DNA from: Spirosoma sp. KUDC1026
Lineage (GTDB): Bacteria; Bacteroidota; Bacteroidia; Cytophagales; Spirosomataceae
Direction of reading: 5' to 3'
Length of the DNA stretch: 64,000 bases
Assembly (NCBI RefSeq): GCF_013375035.1
Contig: NZ_CP056032.1
Coordinates: forward strand, 2,464,001-2,528,000
Made by a program: the position numbers and the translations under genes. The notes beneath the pieces are model-generated. The model was not told the DNA's origin. It made no database searches and was given only the letters and a program-made list of their open reading frames with translations. Below are positions 49,112-57,146 of this stretch, in pieces. Within the stretch, counting starts at the first letter, position 1; every line of letters starts with the position of its first letter.

Positions 49112-50287
49112 ATGAATACCTCCGCTGCTATTTACCTCGATAATGCTGCTACCACCCGCCTGGATCCTGAAGTGCTGGAAGCTATGTTGCCCCTGATGAC
49201 GGAAAACTTCGGCAACCCGTCATCCATCCACAGTCACGGCCGAAAGGTGCGCACTGCTATCGAGAAAGCCCGGAAAACGGTTGCTTCGCTGCTCAATACG
49301 TCTCCCGCCGAGATCTTCTTCACATCGGGCGGCACCGAAGCCGATAACACCGCCATTCGCAGCAGCATTGACACCTACCGATTGACGCATGCTATTACGT
49401 CGCCTTTAGAGCATCACGCCGTACTGCACACGCTGGAACACCTGCACAAAGTAGGGACGATCAAACTGGATCTGGTGCGGATTGACGAGAAAGGAAGGAT
49501 TGACCTGACGCACCTGGACGAACTGCTGAAGACAAATCAGAAGACTGGCGGAGGTCGTTCGCTGGTGTCGCTGATGCACGGCAACAACGAAATTGCCAAT
49601 TTGCTGAACCTACAGCAGGTGGGCGATCTGTGTCGGGAATACAACGCCATTTTTCATTCGGATACGGTGCAGACAATGGGCCACTTTCGGCACGATCTGC
49701 AAAACCTGCCCGTCGATTTTATCGTTGGGGCCGGACATAAGTTCCACGGCCCGAAAGGCGTCGGGTTTCTCTACGCTAACGCTGAACGGGTGAAAATCGA
49801 ACCGTTTATCTACGGTGGAGCGCAGGAACGGAATATGCGGGGCGGTACCGAAAACGTGTACGGGATTGTTGGCCTGGCGAAGGCGCTGGAAATAGCGTAT
49901 CGCGAGATGGATGCCCACCGCGAACACATTACGTCGCTGAAGCGTCGGATGATCGATCAGCTGACCGAGAAAATGCCTGATGTACGCTTTAACGGTAACT
50001 CTGGTGATATTGACAACAGCCTGTATACAGTTCTGAACGTAAGCCTGCCCGCTTCTGAACTAAGTGATATGCTGCTGTTTAACCTGGATATTGCCGGTAT
50101 CTCGGCCTCGGGTGGATCGGCCTGTTCGAGCGGCTCCGAGATTGGTTCGCACGTACTGGGTGCCCTGCCCGGTCAGAACCCGGAGCGCGGCTACGTCCGC
50201 TTCTCTTTCGGTAAGTACAACACCACCGCCGAAATCGACTTCGCCGTTGAAACGTTGGTAGGGCTGTATCAGAAGGAATTGATCTAG
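49112..50287 (+). CDS. Cysteine desulfurase (NifS/IscS family)
   Basis: Encodes 391 residues from the ATG at 49112 (MNTSAAIYLDNAATTRLDPE); the open frame to 48995 has no support. PLP lysine in VGAGHKFHGPKGVGFLYAN, the family FTSGGTEADNTAIR near the start, and the catalytic Cys in ASGGSACSSGSEIGSHV. It removes sulfur from cysteine for Fe-S clusters or thiolation. No iscU/sufU gene follows. It is convergent with an FMN-reductase gene, with a perfect 38-bp inverted repeat between; its TAG is at the edge of the left arm. Confidence 0.93.
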   Translation: MNTSAAIYLDNAATTRLDPEVLEAMLPLMTENFGNPSSIHSHGRKVRTAIEKARKTVASLLNTSPAEIFFTSGGTEADNTAIRSSIDTYRLTHAITSPLEHHAVLHTLEHLHKVGTIKLDLVRIDEKGRIDLTHLDELLKTNQKTGGGRSLVSLMHGNNEIANLLNLQQVGDLCREYNAIFHSDTVQTMGHFRHDLQNLPVDFIVGAGHKFHGPKGVGFLYANAERVKIEPFIYGGAQERNMRGGTENVYGIVGLAKALEIAYREMDAHREHITSLKRRMIDQLTEKMPDVRFNGNSGDIDNSLYTVLNVSLPASELSDMLLFNLDIAGISASGGSACSSGSEIGSHVLGALPGQNPERGYVRFSFGKYNTTAEIDFAVETLVGLYQKELI

Positions 50288-50383
50288 GAGGAAGGGGAGG
50301 AGAGGGAGGAAGGAGGAAAGGAAGTTTTAGGTCTAGCTATTTTTATTCCTTTCCTCCTTCCTCCCTCTCCTCCCCTTCCTCCT
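50286..50383. repeat. Perfect 38-bp polypurine-armed inverted repeat H7
   Basis: Left arm 50286-50323 and right arm 50346-50383 are perfectly complementary over 38 bp. The left arm contains only G and A, arranged as GGAGGAAG-like units with an 8-nt period. The 22-nt loop contains GTCTAGC. The left arm begins at the last bases of the cysteine desulfurase stop codon, and the right arm ends 7 bp from the stop of the convergent FMN reductase. Such a homopurine palindrome is striking and could form a very stable RNA hairpin in both transcripts. Confidence 0.92.
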
Positions 50384-50389
50384 TCAAAA

Positions 50390-50965
50390 TTATTTCCCCC
50401 ACCTCTCCGCCACCGTAACCGTATAGTCGAAGAAGGCGCGGGCGGTACGTTCGTATACTTCGTGGCCGTTGAAGTGGCCATTTTCATCCAGGTTTTTATC
50501 CGTCTCGTGCGACTCATAAAGCTTGGGCGACACGATGGAGTAGCTATTGGTAAAACTGATCAGCTTGTTGGTGACCGTGGTCATGTCCAGCGCGGGCTGG
50601 CGGCCACCGCGCCCGTTCGACACGCCGACCATTGCAAATACCTTATCATCGAACAAATGCTTGAGAGCGGGCGAACCCAACTGGTGAATCGTATTGGTCG
50701 CCTGTGGGGGAGCGGTCCAGTTGTATTCGGGTAAGGCAAAGATGATGAGGTCGGCGGCTTCCCAGGCGCTGATCAGCGTTTGCTGAAACGGCGTCAGATT
50801 GGCCGGGTCAATGAATGCCTGACCAGCAAACGGTATATCGTAGTCTTCAAAACTAACCAGCGATACCTCGTGTCCCTGCCCGGTTAATACGTGTTGTGCA
50901 TACTTGACAAAGCGCAACGAATTGTTTTTTGAGCGGGATGAGGTAGAAAATAAGGCAACATTCAT
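50390..50965 (-). CDS. NADPH-dependent FMN reductase / flavoprotein
   Basis: Encodes 191 residues. Flavodoxin-like fold with the FMN phosphate loop STSSRSKNNSLRFVKY near the N-terminus, LIIFALPEYNWTAPPQATNT (isoalloxazine contact) and VFAMVGVSNGRGGRQPALDM. This is the NAD(P)H:FMN/quinone/azo reductase family; the redox partner cannot be deduced. It converges on the cysteine desulfurase gene across the H7 repeat. Confidence 0.87.
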   Translation of the reverse strand: MNVALFSTSSRSKNNSLRFVKYAQHVLTGQGHEVSLVSFEDYDIPFAGQAFIDPANLTPFQQTLISAWEAADLIIFALPEYNWTAPPQATNTIHQLGSPALKHLFDDKVFAMVGVSNGRGGRQPALDMTTVTNKLISFTNSYSIVSPKLYESHETDKNLDENGHFNGHEVYERTARAFFDYTVTVAERWGK

Positions 50966-51088
50966 AGAGGTAATATTCGGTCAATATGGCCTAGAACGGC
51001 GAGTATAAGGGTTTAGTTTCGGGCGGGATGCAACGGTTGTGGAATGGTATGGCTCCTTGCATCAGGAAGAAAACTAACTGTCAACTAG

Positions 51089-51424
51089 ATGAAAATGCTG
51101 CTATTGCTGCTCCTACTGACGAGTGTAGCCTATGGTCAGGTACCAACGCAACGGATACGCCGGGATTCGACGCCAAGCCTGCCGCAAGCGACTATTCCGA
51201 CGCTTCGACCCCAAAACGACTTCTACCGCAACCCCAAAGACCCGAAGAACGTTGCGCGGGCGACGTTGGATAACATGCCTGTTATGGGTGTAGACCCATC
51301 AATTCATCATACCATGCTACAGGAAACTCCGCCACGGTCTAAACAAAGTCAGCCAATTATTCCAAAGCTACCAATACCACCTGCGCTTGGCACATCCACG
51401 CCGAGCATCCCGAAAAAACGGTAA
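51089..51424 (+). CDS. Small exported Pro/Arg-rich protein of unknown function
   Basis: Encodes 111 residues beginning MKMLLLLLLLTSVAYGQVPT, a clear signal peptide. The mature part is Pro-rich and probably disordered (LPQATIPTLRPQNDFYRNPK ... PIPPALGTSTPSIPKKR). I recognise no family. It ends 2 bp before the stop of the convergent Cys/Met PLP enzyme. An overlapping frame (51028-51273) has no signal peptide and is rejected. Confidence 0.65.
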   Translation: MKMLLLLLLLTSVAYGQVPTQRIRRDSTPSLPQATIPTLRPQNDFYRNPKDPKNVARATLDNMPVMGVDPSIHHTMLQETPPRSKQSQPIIPKLPIPPALGTSTPSIPKKR

Positions 51425-51426
51425 GT

Positions 51427-52560
51427 TTATCGATTGGATAACGTGTCCAGCGCCTGCGCCAGATCACCAATCAAATCTTCGGCATGTTCCAGACCAATTG
51501 ACATACGCAACAGATTCTGGGGGGTGGCCGTATTCGGCCCTTCAACGCTGGCCCGGTGCTCGATCAAACTTTCCACACCACCCAGGCTGGTGGCCCTAAT
51601 GAACAGCTTTAGTTTGCCGATAAAAGCCAGGGCTTCGGCGGCTCCCCCCTTTATCTGCACCGACAGCATAGCGCTCGGCCCGTTCATCTGCTGGTGAATC
51701 AGGGCTTTATCGGGATGGGTGCTTAAACCTGGATAATGTACCTGCTCAACGGCAGGATGCCCGTCAAGAAATTCGGCTACTGCCTGTGCTGTTGCCATCT
51801 GAGCCCGCACGCGAATGCCCAGCGTTTTAATGCCCCGGCTGATCAGCCAGGCATCAAACGGCGCCTGCACTGCCCCCGACAGACTCTGTAAATTCCGGAC
51901 GCGCTGCGCAAATTCATCGTTGTGTTTAAAGATCAAGGCTCCTCCCAGCACATCACTATGCCCCGCTAGGTACTTAGTGGTGGAATGCATCACTACGTCG
52001 CAATTCAGTTCGAGCGGGCGCTGCAATACGGGGGTGGCCCAGGTGTTGTCGCATACGCAGATGGCACCGGCTTCGTGCGCCAGCCGACTGATGCTGAGCA
52101 GATCCAAAATCTGGAGCAGCGGGTTGGACGGGGTTTCGCACCAGATCACGCGGGTATTCTCGTGGATGGATTGCTGCACCGCGTCAAGGTCGCGCATGTC
52201 CACTCGCGAATACGTGAGTCCCCAGGGATGAAATACCTGCTCGAGTAGAGCCGGAGTACCATAATACGCATCCGTCGACAGCAGCACATGATCGCCGGGA
52301 CGTAGTGCCTGAAACAGCGTCATTGTGGCTGCCTGCCCTGAGCTGAACGCCATGCCAACGGCACCACCTTCGAGCTTGGCCAGTGCCTGTTCCAGTGCTT
52401 CACGAGTCGGGTTATTCGGGCGTGAATACACGTAGTCCGATGCAAGCTCGTTGGCTTCGTTCCGGGCAAACGTAGTCGACAGATGGAGTGGCGAAACAAC
52501 GGCTCCGGTTGCCGGGTCGGTCTGGTGCGTAGCGCGCAGCGCAAGCGTATCGAAATGCAT
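51427..52560 (-). CDS. Cys/Met metabolism PLP-dependent enzyme (cystathionine gamma-synthase/lyase type)
   Basis: Encodes 377 residues. The gamma-family markers are all present: VYSRPNNPTREALEQALAKL, FSSGQAATMTLFQALRPGDH, CDNTWATPVLQRPLELNCDV and MHSTTKYLAGHSDVLGG with the PLP lysine, then SLGGVESLIEHRAS. It catalyses gamma-elimination or replacement in trans-sulfuration or methionine synthesis; CGS and CGL cannot be separated by eye. The upstream gap has small hairpins but no riboswitch I can assign. Confidence 0.9.
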   Translation of the reverse strand: MHFDTLALRATHQTDPATGAVVSPLHLSTTFARNEANELASDYVYSRPNNPTREALEQALAKLEGGAVGMAFSSGQAATMTLFQALRPGDHVLLSTDAYYGTPALLEQVFHPWGLTYSRVDMRDLDAVQQSIHENTRVIWCETPSNPLLQILDLLSISRLAHEAGAICVCDNTWATPVLQRPLELNCDVVMHSTTKYLAGHSDVLGGALIFKHNDEFAQRVRNLQSLSGAVQAPFDAWLISRGIKTLGIRVRAQMATAQAVAEFLDGHPAVEQVHYPGLSTHPDKALIHQQMNGPSAMLSVQIKGGAAEALAFIGKLKLFIRATSLGGVESLIEHRASVEGPNTATPQNLLRMSIGLEHAEDLIGDLAQALDTLSNR

Positions 52561-52861
52561 AATAGTAGGAAGATATAAACCGAACTGACAGATAGAAATG
52601 AGTGGTCAGCCCGGCGGGTCATTGGGGTAACCCCTAATCCGGCACAAACATTCCGGCAGCCAGTTGCCGGTTAGAAATCGGGTAGTTAAAAGGAAGCTCC
52701 TGCTAAACGGCCCTGGCGGGTATTAGCTATGTAGACACAGGCTTACAAAAGCGTTTTGTCTACTAATTTGGCGGAAAAACAAAACTTATCATGCCTTAGA
52801 AAACTTGTACGTAGTATTTCAACTACTTTTACGAAAAAGGTATGCATGCATACTAGTCGTT
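52561..52861. other. Divergent intergenic region with small hairpins
   Basis: About 300 bp between the leftward PLP-enzyme gene and the rightward crotonase gene. GGGGTAACCCC (52624-52634) and CCGGCA/TGCCGG (52653-52658 and 52665-52670) form small stems in what would be the leftward leader. The sequence does not match the SAM-I, SAM-II or cobalamin patterns I know. The crotonase-proximal part is AT-rich and probably contains its promoter. Confidence 0.45.
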
Positions 52862-53701
52862 ATGGAATCTACGTATAATGCTTTCTCTCTGGCCATCACC
52901 GATGGGGTGATGACCGTTACACTACTGGGACCGGGCAATGGTAACGCTATGGGGCTGGATTTCTGGAAAGAGCTGCCTCTGCTGATGGACGAAATCAATC
53001 GGATGGACGACGTCCGCTGTCTGGTTTTTCGGGGTAGTGGCGATCACTTTTCCTACGGGTTGAATATCCCGGAGATGATGCCGCATCTGAGCGGGGTGGC
53101 CGGTGATAACACGCAGGTGCAGCAACGGATGGACCTGATGGCTCAGATTCAGCAGATGCAGTCGGGTTTTCAGAAAATGTACGAGTCCGACAAGCCCGTT
53201 ATCGCAGCTGTGCACGGCTGGTGCATCGGCGGAGGGGTTAATATGATTGCTGCCGCCGACATTCGTCTGTGCTCACGCGAAGCCAAATTCAGTCTGCGCG
53301 AAGCTAAGCTGGGCATCACGCCCGACATTGGTGCCCTGCAATTTCTACCACTCATTATTGGCCAGGGGTTAACCCGTGAAATGGCGTTTACGGGGGCCGA
53401 CTACGAGGCTACGTTCGCCGAGCGGGCGGGTCTGGTCAACCACGTTTACGAGACGCCCGATGCCTTGTTTGAGGCCGCTGATCAACTGGCGAAGCAGATT
53501 GCCGCCAATCCATCGGGAGCTGTGCAGGGCGCCAAGCGGGTACTGAATTACAGCATCAGTAAATCGATCGATGAGGGGCTGCAATACGTAGCGAGCCTGA
53601 ACTCAAGCCAGCTCCAGATGGACGATATCAGCGAGGCCATGCAGGCCACCCTGGAGAAACGCCAGGCCGAATTCAACAAAAAACGAAACAGAGGTTACTA
53701 A
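52862..53701 (+). CDS. Enoyl-CoA hydratase/isomerase (crotonase family)
   Basis: Encodes 279 residues from the ATG at 52862 (MESTYNAFSLAITDGVMTVT). Crotonase fold: CLVFRGSGDHFSYGLNIPEM (oxyanion hole 1), IAAVHGWCIGGGVNMIAAAD (oxyanion hole 2), ADIRLCSREAKFSLREAKLG and PDIGALQFLPLIIGQGLTRE. The position and the acidic residues (EAKLGITPD) resemble dienoyl-CoA isomerases (ECH1-like). Together with the next gene, a dienoyl-CoA reductase-like SDR, it fits beta-oxidation of unsaturated fatty acids. Confidence 0.9.
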   Translation: MESTYNAFSLAITDGVMTVTLLGPGNGNAMGLDFWKELPLLMDEINRMDDVRCLVFRGSGDHFSYGLNIPEMMPHLSGVAGDNTQVQQRMDLMAQIQQMQSGFQKMYESDKPVIAAVHGWCIGGGVNMIAAADIRLCSREAKFSLREAKLGITPDIGALQFLPLIIGQGLTREMAFTGADYEATFAERAGLVNHVYETPDALFEAADQLAKQIAANPSGAVQGAKRVLNYSISKSIDEGLQYVASLNSSQLQMDDISEAMQATLEKRQAEFNKKRNRGY

Positions 53702-53703
53702 AT

Positions 53704-53784
53704 CAATGAGTGAATGATAGAATGAGTGAATGAGCGAATAACTGACGCATTCATTTTTTCTATCATTCACTCATTCACTCATTG
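53704..53784. repeat. Octamer-armed inverted repeat H3 (opposite orientation)
   Basis: Left arm outer part 53704-53720 pairs with the right arm 53760-53784 after allowing one extra 8-nt unit (GTGAATGA) in the right arm. Further units GAGTGAAT and GAGCGAAT (53721-53738) remain in the loop region. Read on the minus strand, the loop is AAAAAATGAATGCGTCAG followed by TTATTCGC, which aligns with H1 and H2. The element is therefore inverted relative to them. It fills the gap between crotonase and SDR genes, starting 3 bp after the crotonase stop. Confidence 0.85.
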
Positions 53785-53787
53785 GAT

Positions 53788-54669
53788 ATGATCGCTACAG
53801 GCATGCTGCGCGAGGGGGCGCTGGAAGGAAAGACGATTATTGTGACGGGGGGCGGTACGGGCCTGGGGAAATCCATTAGCCGATACCTGCTCGAGCTGGG
53901 GGCTACTGTGACGATCTGCAGCCGTCGGCAGGCGGTGCTGGACGAAACAGCCGCCGAACTCATGCGCGAGACGGGAGGGCAGGTACTCGCCCTAGCCTGC
54001 GACGTTCGTAATCCTGAGGAGATTGAGAACGTCATTCGTCTGACCATCGAGCGGTTTGGCAAGATCGATGGCCTGTTGAACAACTCGGCGGGTAATTTCA
54101 TCAGTCCGACAGAGCGATTGTCGTATAAAGCCTTCGATACCATCGTGGATATTGTCCTGCGTGGTACGTACTATTTCACGCTGGCGGTAGGTAAGTACTG
54201 GATCGAAAACAAAATTCCGGGTACGGTCCTGAATATCTCGACTACCTACGCCACAACGGGATCGGGCTACGTTGTGCCGTCGGCGGTAGCGAAAGGTGGG
54301 GCGCTGATTATGACCAAATCACTGGCGGCCGAGTGGGGAAAATACGGCATCCGGCTCAACGCCATTGCACCCGGTCCTTTTCCGACAAAAGGAGCCTGGG
54401 AACGCTTGTTTCCTGAGCCGCTGGTCGATCTAATGGACCCAACCAGCCGCATCCCTCTGAAACGTGTTGGTGAGCACGGCGAACTGGCAAATCTGGCCGC
54501 TTTCCTGCTATCTGATTACTCTGGCTTCATCACGGGCGAGAGCATTACGATCGACGGCGGGGAGGTATTGGCCGCTGGTGAGTTCAACCACCTCGAACAA
54601 GTCTCGAACGAGCAGTGGGACAAGATTAACGACAGTATTCGACGGGCAAATCAAAGAGCGAAAGAATGA
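53788..54669 (+). CDS. 2,4-dienoyl-CoA reductase-like SDR
   Basis: About 293 residues from the ATG at 53788 (MIATGMLREGALEGKTIIVT); a TTG at 53782 is an alternative. Rossmann loop VTGGGTGLGKSISRYL, then LNNSAGNF, and the DECR-type active region GSGYVVPSAVAKGGALIMTK where the usual Tyr of YxxxK is replaced, as in dienoyl-CoA reductases, followed by SLAAEWGKYGIRLNAIAPGP. It reduces 2,4-dienoyl-CoA with NADPH. The last residues (NQRAKE) are encoded by the left arm of H4. Confidence 0.9.
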   Translation: MIATGMLREGALEGKTIIVTGGGTGLGKSISRYLLELGATVTICSRRQAVLDETAAELMRETGGQVLALACDVRNPEEIENVIRLTIERFGKIDGLLNNSAGNFISPTERLSYKAFDTIVDIVLRGTYYFTLAVGKYWIENKIPGTVLNISTTYATTGSGYVVPSAVAKGGALIMTKSLAAEWGKYGIRLNAIAPGPFPTKGAWERLFPEPLVDLMDPTSRIPLKRVGEHGELANLAAFLLSDYSGFITGESITIDGGEVLAAGEFNHLEQVSNEQWDKINDSIRRANQRAKE

Positions 54670-54723
54670 GAGAGCGAAAGAGCGATGCTGGTATCAGCAA
54701 TCTTTCGCTCTTTCACTCTTTAA
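54652..54723. repeat. Octamer-armed inverted repeat H4 overlapping two convergent ORFs
   Basis: Left arm 54652-54690 (GAGCGAAA, GAATGAGA, GAGCGAAA, GAGCGATG) pairs imperfectly with right arm 54695-54723, which is shorter by about one unit. The tip TGCTG-GTAT-CAGCA is a small perfect stem. The loop side is TATCAGCAAT before TTTCGCTC, like H5. Both flanking ORFs end inside it: the SDR stop lies in the left arm and the GNAT frame runs through the whole right arm. Confidence 0.85.
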
Positions 54724-55218
54724 TTTCTTCTCATACGCCAGAAAACGCAGCCCTGGCCGGAAGCCCAGCGTGATTTCTCCGGCGTACTGATAGCCCAGTT
54801 TAGGAAACAGTTGCTGGGTAGCCTGATTTTCGGAGTTAGTATCGACTCGTAAATAGTTGATACCCCGGTCGAGGGCGAGTTGCTCGGCCTGCTGAAGAAG
54901 CGCGGCAGCTACGCCCTGCCCACGAAAGTCCGGATTAACGGCCAGCCGGTGCGTTACAATGGCCCGCTCGCTGAGGTCCATTCCCGCCTGAGCGTACTCC
55001 GGTTCCTGGTCTTCCGTCAGTGCGGCAACACCGGCCAGTTGCTTATCAATAATAGCTACCCAAAGCTGTTGTTTGGCAATATCATCCCTAAAAACCGATT
55101 CGTTGGGATAATGCTCGTTCCACTGAAAATTGCCCGTTGCCTGCATCAATGGAACAACGTATTTGATTAGATCAAGCAAGACCGGAATGTCGGCAGACGT
55201 AGCGGGGCGTATGGTCAT
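54694..55218 (-). CDS. GNAT-family N-acetyltransferase
   Basis: Encodes 174 residues. Motif A with the acetyl-CoA pyrophosphate loop RLAVNPDFRGQGVAAALLQQ is clear, and YLRVDTNSENQATQQLFPKL and GYQYAGEI are the usual C-terminal segments. The acceptor is unknown. Its final residues (KSERAKDC) are encoded by the right arm of H4 and mirror the tail of the convergent SDR. It lies 7 bp after the TlpA-like gene on the same strand, so the two are probably co-transcribed. Confidence 0.88.
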   Translation of the reverse strand: MTIRPATSADIPVLLDLIKYVVPLMQATGNFQWNEHYPNESVFRDDIAKQQLWVAIIDKQLAGVAALTEDQEPEYAQAGMDLSERAIVTHRLAVNPDFRGQGVAAALLQQAEQLALDRGINYLRVDTNSENQATQQLFPKLGYQYAGEITLGFRPGLRFLAYEKKLKSERAKDC

Positions 55219-55225
55219 GTAGGGA

Positions 55226-57115
55226 TTATTTTTCGTCTTTCAGCATTTCAACAACGAGCGTCAGTTCATCAACGGTGGCTTCCGGATCGCCCGAGTAGCC
55301 GACATGACGGTACCGGACCCGCCCTTTGCCGTCAATAATGACTTTGGTAGGAATTCCCTGAACCTTGTACGCTTTAGAGACCCGTTGCGAAGCATCGAGC
55401 GGTACCGTAAAATCGTACGGATGTTTGTTCATAAAGTCGTACACCCGTTGCAGTGGTCCCCCTTCGCGGGTATTGACAAACAGGAACTGTACGTTCGGGT
55501 CGTTCTGAAAATGACTTTTAGCCTGTTGCATGGCCGGGAACGACGCAATACAGGGACGACACCAGGTCGCCCAGAAGTCGAGCACAATAACCTTACCCTT
55601 CAACGAAGCCGATGAAACAGAATTTCCTTTCAGATCGGTTAGCGAAAAGGCGGGAGCGGGTTCATTAATCAGAATCTGTCGGAGGTCATCGCGCTTATCT
55701 GCTTTCAGGTCCGATTCCAGTTGAGCCAGGTACGTATCGGCAGCCGCCGGATTCTGACCGGGCTGCTTGGCATACCAATCGCGGAGGGTAGTTTTCAGGC
55801 GGGGTGTTGCTTTGCCGTGGTGCACGGCGGTTTCGATAGCCGGGCGGGCGTCGCTCATCCGGTTGGCACGCAGGGCGCACAGCAGGTAGCGCTCATTGGT
55901 CCGCGTATCGCTGTTGTCCATGTCATCGGGGTCAATCACCGACTGATAGGCCGTAAACGCATCCGCGTAACGACCCTGCTGCTCCAGCGCCCGGGCGTAG
56001 GTATTCATCAACTGCCGCTGCCGGCCTAGCTGCTCGTTGGTCCAGTCCTCATCTGAGATGTTACGGGGTCGCGCCTGACCTTTCTGTGCGGCCATTGCCC
56101 GTTTGATTAATTGCTCAGCTTCTGGGAGCGAACGCCCTTCGTCGGCCAGTTGAAAGGCCATGGTGTTGAGCATCAGTACGTCGGACTTTTCCAGCGGCTG
56201 CTGTTCCACAAACGTCACCAGTCCTTTGATATCGTTGTTTTTGAAATACCCATCCGTAATCAGAACAGTCAGGCCGGGGGCGTAGGGCGAGGTAGGGAAC
56301 GCTTTCATATAGGCCTGATACAACTCCTTCTTCTTTGTCCAGTCTGCCTGGTTCCGGATTGCCATCGCCTGATCTTTTTGAGCGAGTGAACCGGCGGGAT
56401 CCGTTTTCTTCATCCGTTCCCGCAGGGCGTTCACTTTCGGAAGATCACCCAGACTTTCGTACAACTGCACCGCCGAGGTCAGCTCGGCCAGCGTTGGTTC
56501 CGGGCGGGAAGCCAGATACGTTTCAATACCTGCTTTCACTTTAGGGCCATAGCCCGGTTTCTTCTGCTTGACCTGAGCTGCCAGGTAATCGGCCCAGTAA
56601 ATCGGTCGTAGGTCAGGATGTTCCTTCAACTCCTGCTCGTAGAGCGTAACGACCCGATTTGGATCCGGACGGCTGCCGACTTCGTACATAAAATGAGTAC
56701 GGGTAAACACCGACGCTTGTCCGCCCAGAGCGTGGGGAAGGAGCTTTCCAGCCTCGTCATAAACTGGAATGACGTACAACTGGCCTTTGTTGAGATCTAT
56801 TTTCTGACGTTGCTGACTGCTCCGAAAGAGGATCATAAAACCGCCAATGTCTTTCTTGGGCAGATACAACGTACCAACGTAATCGTACCCCTGCCGTGTC
56901 ATCTTCAGGGTCGTTGGGCGGCTGAGGTTCATGACATCGGGGGCGCCGTACCGCACAAATCGTCCCTCCAGCGTTGTGTCGCAGTCGAGTGGGGTCGCCT
57001 GTGTCGTGTACGTAAAGGAGACGGCTTGGCCGGGCTGGGGCTGCTCAGGCAAAAAACGAAACTGAGCCAGGCTGGGCAGCGCGGCAAGCAAAAACAGGCA
57101 GAGAGTAAGTTTCAT
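55226..57115 (-). CDS. Exported TPR-type protein with C-terminal TlpA-like thioredoxin domain
   Basis: Encodes 629 residues with a signal peptide (MKLTLCLFLLAALPSLA). An N-terminal beta-rich region (QPGQAVSFTYTTQATPLDCD) leads into a helical TPR-like middle, with the TYARALEQQGRYADAFTAYQ type of repeat near residues 370-400. The last ~150 residues are an AhpC/TSA-TlpA domain: PAPAFSLTDLKGNSVSSASL, then FWATWCRPCIASFPAMQQ with the redox CRPC near residue 519, and KVQGIPTKVIIDGKGRV with the cis-Pro. It probably acts as a periplasmic disulfide reductase or sensor of damaged cell-surface proteins. The partner is unknown. Confidence 0.87.
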   Translation of the reverse strand: MKLTLCLFLLAALPSLAQFRFLPEQPQPGQAVSFTYTTQATPLDCDTTLEGRFVRYGAPDVMNLSRPTTLKMTRQGYDYVGTLYLPKKDIGGFMILFRSSQQRQKIDLNKGQLYVIPVYDEAGKLLPHALGGQASVFTRTHFMYEVGSRPDPNRVVTLYEQELKEHPDLRPIYWADYLAAQVKQKKPGYGPKVKAGIETYLASRPEPTLAELTSAVQLYESLGDLPKVNALRERMKKTDPAGSLAQKDQAMAIRNQADWTKKKELYQAYMKAFPTSPYAPGLTVLITDGYFKNNDIKGLVTFVEQQPLEKSDVLMLNTMAFQLADEGRSLPEAEQLIKRAMAAQKGQARPRNISDEDWTNEQLGRQRQLMNTYARALEQQGRYADAFTAYQSVIDPDDMDNSDTRTNERYLLCALRANRMSDARPAIETAVHHGKATPRLKTTLRDWYAKQPGQNPAAADTYLAQLESDLKADKRDDLRQILINEPAPAFSLTDLKGNSVSSASLKGKVIVLDFWATWCRPCIASFPAMQQAKSHFQNDPNVQFLFVNTREGGPLQRVYDFMNKHPYDFTVPLDASQRVSKAYKVQGIPTKVIIDGKGRVRYRHVGYSGDPEATVDELTLVVEMLKDEK

Positions 57116-57146
57116 AACGGAATTAGAAAAGAATGAGTCAGGGTAT

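Noticed and set aside
51028-51273. Overlapping rightward frame in another phase before the Pro-rich protein
   Set aside because: The frame from 51089 has a clear signal peptide; this one has none and only shares DNA with it.
52561-52861. SAM riboswitch upstream of the Cys/Met PLP-enzyme gene
   Set aside because: Small hairpins and a CCGGCAAC-like string are present on the minus strand, but the conserved kink-turn and core of SAM-I, or the SAM-II pattern, could not be found.
53704-54723. CRISPR-like array
   Set aside because: The repeats are 8-nt degenerate units in hairpin arms, without unique spacers of uniform length and without cas genes.
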